A stretch of 64,000 bases of DNA, taken from Diphasiastrum complanatum (lineage: Eukaryota; Streptophyta; Lycopodiopsida; Lycopodiales; Lycopodiaceae). The DNA lies in NCBI GenBank assembly GCA_029204225.1, contig CM055099.1:51043298-51107297 (forward strand), read 5' to 3'. A program made the position numbers and the translations under genes. This document shows, piece after piece, positions 59,276 through 64,000 of the stretch (its first letter is position 1; each line of letters opens with the position of its first letter). Below the pieces are notes generated by a model, which was not told the DNA's origin, did no database searches, and saw nothing but the letters and a program-made list of their open reading frames with translations.

Positions 59276-60139
59276 AGGTCTCGGATTTCCATCAAGGAGG
59301 AGCACCAAGGAGTTGATCTTGAGGAGTCATCTCGAGTTTCAAGTGTGCCAAGGATTGAGGAGGAGAGTCCTTCTCAAGTTGTGATTACAAGAAGAATATC
59401 AAGAGACATGGTTGAGCTCATATGGCTCACATTTCAAGGGAAAGAGGGGCACATTTCAAGTGGTATACATCTCATGCTTGCTTCTCTTATGTCATTTGGT
59501 GAATCAATTTGCTTTAGTGAGACTTTTGCATCTCAAAGTTGGAGTAAAGCAATATTAGTTGAGTATGGTGTCTCTCTTGAGAACATAGTTGATGTTCTTA
59601 ATGATATGAAATTGATTTTAGATCAATTAGAAAGCAAATGGTTATTTCATCAAATGTATGTTCTTGAGTCTTGCAAGAGCAAGAGTGAGTTGTCCACTCA
59701 TAGTATGAAAAATTGTCTTTTTTCATGTATTGAGGCAAATTGTAAACTCTTTATGAGAGAAAGTGAATCATCCTCTAAGGAAACTTATCTCCATAATGAA
59801 GTATCTAGCCTCATTAGATATGAGATTAGCATGGTAACCAAACATGAAGATATGATACAAACTCTTTGTTATTATAGCATGCATAGTCTTGCCAATGTTG
59901 ATGAGCCTAATCCTCGAGATCTTGGTAACATGATGTTGGATCTTTGTGATACTCATGAGTCAAGAAGAACTCTGTATTTTCTCATGGAGTTGCAGCTATT
60001 TTCAAGGAGGAGGAGCTTTTGGATCAACCATATGCTTCAAGGATGGAACAAATCAATGAAAGAGGTGCTAGGATGGTGCAAAGCTCTCAAGTTCATCAAA
60101 AAAGTCAATATCAAAGAGGCATTATCATGGATATGGTGA
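59276..60139 (+). CDS. RT-derived ORF of unknown function, repeat unit 2
   Basis: An open frame of about 280 codons; the first in-frame ATG is at 59,408 (MVELIWLTFQGKEGHISSG), so an ATG-initiated product would have 243 residues. Upstream in frame, EEESPSQVVITRRISRD resembles the copia integrase-RT linker. SFGESICFSETFASQSWSKA and ILVEYGVSLEN resemble the RT opening, and SKWLFHQ its CKWVF block. The rest (NCKLFMRESESSSKETYLHN, VSSLIRYEI) repeats unit 1. It ends with a stop shortly before the polypurine tract. No catalytic motif and no zinc knuckle. An intact frame this long in such a young element may be under selection or chance; I do not assign a function. Confidence 0.45.
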   Translation, partial: RSRISIKEEHQGVDLEESSRVSSVPRIEEESPSQVVITRRISRDMVELIWLTFQGKEGHISSGIHLMLASLMSFGESICFSETFASQSWSKAILVEYGVSLENIVDVLNDMKLILDQLESKWLFHQMYVLESCKSKSELSTHSMKNCLFSCIEANCKLFMRESESSSKETYLHNEVSSLIRYEISMVTKHEDMIQTLCYYSMHSLANVDEPNPRDLGNMMLDLCDTHESRRTLYFLMELQLFSRRRSFWINHMLQGWNKSMKEVLGWCKALKFIKKVNIKEALSWIW

Positions 60140-60250
60140 TTTCGGATTGACATCAAGCTCATTGGCTGATCTTCACACCTTTGAACTAGCAAGGATCCAT
60201 ATTTGAAGACCAATTCAGCCCATGGAGTCAATCTCAATATCATCAAGTTA

Positions 60251-60264
60251 GTTTTGAGGAGGAG
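60251..60264 (+). promoter_or_regulatory. Polypurine tract of young element
   Basis: GTTTTGAGGAGGAG directly before TGTTAATATTGG, closely like the tract of the copia element at 27,413. Confidence 0.8.
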
Positions 60265-61110
60265 TGTTAATATTGGCAAAAGCTAACTTGATCAAATCTT
60301 GTAAATACCATTATGAGTAGTACATATCATCATTAGACATGTGTGGAGCCTGTTCTCACGTCTGAAATAAATGCATTTATCATTTAGATGAGTCATATAG
60401 GTTATACATACCATTTCATTTAAGATCTAGTGGCTAAAATGGCCAAAATCTAGTTTTCTAGCTATATGCCACTTGGCATCATTTTATTGGTAGGAAAAGC
60501 TATTTCACATGGATGGGTGATCTCACACGTGCCAAGGACTGCTCACATGTGTGAAAACATCAGTAGTAGGTGAGATCCAACTTGTAGTAGATATTTGTGC
60601 AAGTCCCTAAAATTAGGAAAATTGCCTAAAATCAAGGGAGGTGGCTATAAGTTAGGAAACTTGGTCCATGTGCCATATTGATGATTATTGGTGGATCCTT
60701 TGATGAGTAGGCACTCTCACACGTGCCAAATCAGCTGAGTAAGCATCAGCTCTTGTGTATATATGGTGGCTCATTTGGCCATAATTGACAAGAAAGCTAA
60801 ATCTTGGTTTTGGTGCATTTCTTGAGTAATCTCTCCATTTGTCTTGTGATTTTATGCTTCTAATGGTTTCTAAGCTTAGTGTACTTCATTATTTGCTGGT
60901 AGTCCGTACTGTGACAGGTCTTCACACGTGTGAAACCAGCAAATACAAGTTTTGATCATATTTGATTGTTCTTGTTAGATTTGTTGATGTAGATTTGATC
61001 TAGTGCTATCTAATCTTGTGTAGATTGGTAGATCAATCTAATCTAACACCCAATCACACTTGTGGATCTGATTTGGATCCATTCTTGGTCCTTTTTGATG
61101 TACTTTCACA
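60265..61110 (+). repeat. 3' LTR of young element
   Basis: 846 bp, TGTTAATATTGG to CTTTCACA. It carries the palindrome at 60,921-60,934. One CACGTG of the 5' LTR is changed here (CACGTCTG near 60,358). Confidence 0.92.
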
Positions 61111-61115
61111 GTTTT

Positions 61116-63341
61116 CATGTCATCAAGCTTTTAATTTGACAATTGATTACACAAAGTGTCTTCAAAAAAATGTGAGTACATGCATTTCATGTGTAGACTA
61201 TGTAGATTATAGAAGTTAAATATCTCTATAAGTACTTAGAAACTTGAATGATATGGTATATCTTTGAGCACATGCATGTAATGATCCCACTTTGAGTTGA
61301 GCTATTTCCATGCCTTTATTTGTTAGAATATAAATTTCTTTATGCCTGGAAGAAGACATGACAACATGTAGTAAGATGGAAAGTGTTAGGAGTATTATGT
61401 TAGATTTCTATCTTTGATGTAATGTGGACTTGATGTAAATACTTGTACAAACATGTAAATAGCTATATTTCTACAAAAATCCAATAGTTGACGGTCGAAT
61501 CGAATCAGATTGAAATTATACTATTGGACTGGATTGAAATTATAGGATTGGATTAGATCAATTATAGGATCACATAAGATCAAAGTCACAAGATCTGATC
61601 GAAATAAACTTGTTGATCGAATTGATCCAAAAGTTAGGATCAAAATAAATATCAATTTCTAGAGTCGAAATAGAATTTTGATCCATACGTTCAAATTGTA
61701 AAATGTGGGACACTGAAGTAGTAAATCAAAATACAAGATCAAAGTAAATGTTGAAATAGAATTGTGGCGCAACTGTTGCAGAGCAGAATGTGGTGCACAT
61801 AGAGTGCCGACACATGCTTATAGGAAGTTTATAAAGACGTAACTTATCAATGTTTTGAGTTGATGATAGTGTAGCTGATTATTCAATGAGTTAGGATCCT
61901 GATCCATTATAGATTGGATCTACAAGTAGAGATGTAGTAGTGACTATTTTACAGACTTTTCAAGTTTAAATTTTTTGAATAAATGTAGCATGCATTTTCT
62001 ATTTCTACTTACTATTTATTGTTTTCTTATGATCCATGGTCTGAACATACATATGATATTTTCTAAATTTTACATTAGCTTTCAATATTGCAATTTCAAA
62101 ATCACTAGCATTTATTCAAATAATATTAGGATTCAGAAGTATCTTTCACAACAGAATTGCTTTACAAAAATGCATTCTTAATGAAAATCACACGAGCTAT
62201 CATAAATAGATAATCTACATAATCAATTTGACTCAAAAGAAGACTTATAATTGCTTTCATCATGTCATAGTTCATATCGGGCTACGTGCACCAAGACTTG
62301 TAACCTTATTCCAAAAGATGATATATGTTGATGTGTTTGGGATAGCCGGCATGTCTCAGTGAGAATGATATTGACAACTTTAGTAAAAAAAACCGATGTG
62401 TAAAATTGCATAGGATCTGAAAAGTCTTGAAAATTGACAACATCTAAAAGATGAAATAATTTAGATGGTTAACAATTATTACATGACAAATTCCTAGGAG
62501 CATGTACACTTTATAGGAGTTCATGCTCCCGTTCTTTTAACAATATAGGATTTTTAAGGAAAAGATTTATAAAATGTCAATTTTAATACTCATCATTGAT
62601 TGTTGGCCCTATATAAATCAACGATAGAAATGAAATAATAAGCAAGTAATTTTTATGGCTTTGTAAGTCGAAGAATCTTTTGTGCAGGATTTTTGAAGCT
62701 ATCTTCTATTACTTGTAGGATTCTTGAGGATATTTTTGAAAAACTTTAGGATTCTACTGTGATTAACAATGTAGGAACTTGACTACATGAAACTATAGGG
62801 TAACTCCCAAGAAGTTTTCCAAACACTTATCTTCGAGCCCCAACAACTCCATCATTGAGTGTTAAGGTCTATGCTTATAGCCTTCTTATAAGTTCTTATT
62901 GGTCCCATCGGCTGCAATATTTTTTGGTAAGTGAGTTGTAGTGAGGAATGTGATCAAGTTCACTATCCCATAAATAAAGATGATATTCAATTTGACATTT
63001 CTATGCTAGTTGTTACTCCAGTAGGATTTGTACTAGGTATCCTTCACGAGGAGGTTGGTTACCCATGGTAGCAAGTTGACCCATGAAAGCGATGAAACTT
63101 GCTACAAGACGGTAACCAATCGTCGGAGACCTCACATAGTAGGCATAGCAATTGTAGATGGATGGCTAAAGATTTAGCTTTTTTGTGAAGTTGTGCTATG
63201 GCCTCTAATCAAAGCTCCTCTTGGCCAACCACAACATGCTATATTTATGTTTTTTTCATAGCTTCCATTGCTAATGTTAGAACATCTTCCATTTTTGAAG
63301 CACGCGAGGGAAAAGTGATAGGGCTCTCATAAGCTTGGAGG
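61116..63341. other. Intergenic, no gene seen
   Basis: AT-rich. The first part should be the continuation of the old LTR split by the young element. Otherwise only short frames. Confidence 0.5.
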
Positions 63342-63415
63342 CAAATGCTAGAAAGAGATTCGACCAAAGAAATTACTTGGAGTCAAATGCTAGAAAGAGA
63401 TTCCACCAAAAGAAA

Positions 63416-63510
<95 letters not shown>
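63342..63510 (+). repeat. 42-bp tandem duplication and (GA)n array
   Basis: CAAATGCTAGAAAGAGATTC at 63,342 and again at 63,384, followed by a perfect GA array at 63,420-63,510. Confidence 0.9.
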
Positions 63511-63512
<2 letters not shown>

Positions 63513-64000
63513 TATATGTACTATGGAATGGGCTGGGCACAAGCCAATCTGCCCAGTAAGGATTTTCAGAATTTTTTAGGTGAGGCCCGGAGGGGCCAAG
63601 CCTGAACTTTTTTGGCCAAATTTGGCAGAATGGGCGCATTCCATTGCTTAATGGGTACCTTGACTTAATGGGTACATTACGAAGCATAATATTAAGCAGT
63701 TTGAATCTAACAGACCGCTTTGGACATGCCAAGTGGCAACTGTACAGATGCGCATCAGCGCGAACCACTCTGGACATGCCACGTGGCTGCCACACGGACG
63801 CTTAGGGCTAAAAGCAGATTGCAAAAAAGTACATACATATCATGCTTTTTAATCTGTTCAAAAAATGGGCATAATAGTCATAAGGTATAGATTACGTGTT
63901 TAGGAAGAGGCCGATGAGCATGACGGGTCTTGGAGTCACCCATGCAGTAGGAAGGAGTAAGGGGTGAGACCCATCAAAAAAATCCAAAGAACCACTGAAG
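63511..64000. other. Window end, no gene; short duplications
   Basis: CTTAATGGGTACCTTGA and CTTAATGGGTACATTAC lie side by side near 63,650. GGACATGCCAAGTGGCAACT and GGACATGCCACGTGGCTGCC follow each other at about 63,720-63,790. Nothing else is recognised. Confidence 0.5.

Larger units (their letters stand above)
56892..61115 (+). mobile_element. Young non-autonomous LTR retrotransposon with TSD
   Basis: Both LTRs are complete and flanked by the same 5 bases, GTTTT (56,892-56,896 and 61,111-61,115). Primer site at 57,746 and polypurine tract at 60,251-60,264 are in place. The internal region (2.5 kb) lacks recognisable gag, protease, integrase and a complete RT, and has instead a duplicated RT-like open region. 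By eye the LTRs differ at about 11 substitutions and two small indels over ~847 bp, near 1.3%, the youngest insertion here. Mobilisation must have used proteins supplied by another element, most likely the copia family at 22,221. Confidence 0.85.

Overview
This window is nuclear DNA from a seed plant with a large, repeat-rich genome. The evidence is two plant-type host genes in about 64 kb, spliceosomal introns, plant AP2/ERF and CMC2 proteins, and nested Ty1/copia and Ty3/gypsy elements primed by plant initiator-tRNA-Met and tRNA-Asp type sites. The low gene density and many (GA)n/(CT)n arrays would suit a gymnosperm, but the sequence alone does not settle the species.

Layout. 1-9,400: three decayed copia elements, two of them joined in opposite orientation. 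9,400-12,100: no gene seen. 12,117-14,554: a SINE-like repeat, a leader minisatellite and an intronless AP2/ERF transcription factor gene of the RAP2.11/ERN type. 15,780-42,387: a dense retrotransposon cluster. It holds a copia RNase H scrap, a gypsy element behind an inverted 3' LTR, a copia element with both LTRs, another copia element, and a second gypsy copy in an LTR-internal-LTR-internal tandem that carries an extra ORF after integrase. 45,600-46,160: a possible broken two-exon gene with an acidic tail. 48,006-48,915: a three-exon gene for CMC2, a twin-CX9C mitochondrial intermembrane-space protein, with a gypsy reverse-transcriptase remnant in intron 1. 56,892-61,115: a young LTR element with matching 5-bp target duplications and nearly identical LTRs, but no normal gag or pol. 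61,116-64,000: low-information DNA plus a microsatellite.

How the parts relate. The host genes are independent: one transcription factor and one mitochondrial assembly factor. The copia elements at 7,062-~9,400, 22,221-28,107 and 56,897-61,110 look like one lineage. The last two share a 14-bp CACGTG palindrome in their LTRs, a purine tract of the form GAGGAGGAG followed by TGTTAA, and a Met-type primer site. The young element therefore looks like a non-autonomous satellite of the copia family seen intact at 22,221-28,107. The gypsy copies at 16,480-22,219 and 32,953-42,387 are one family; both have lost the polymerase core.

The best candidate for something undescribed is the young non-autonomous element with an internally duplicated, reverse-transcriptase-derived ORF. 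Next are the extra ORF in the gypsy family, the array of GGCGAAGG motifs in its untranslated regions, and the (TC)n-tailed SINE-like repeat. All family assignments were made by eye from translated motifs; no search was run.
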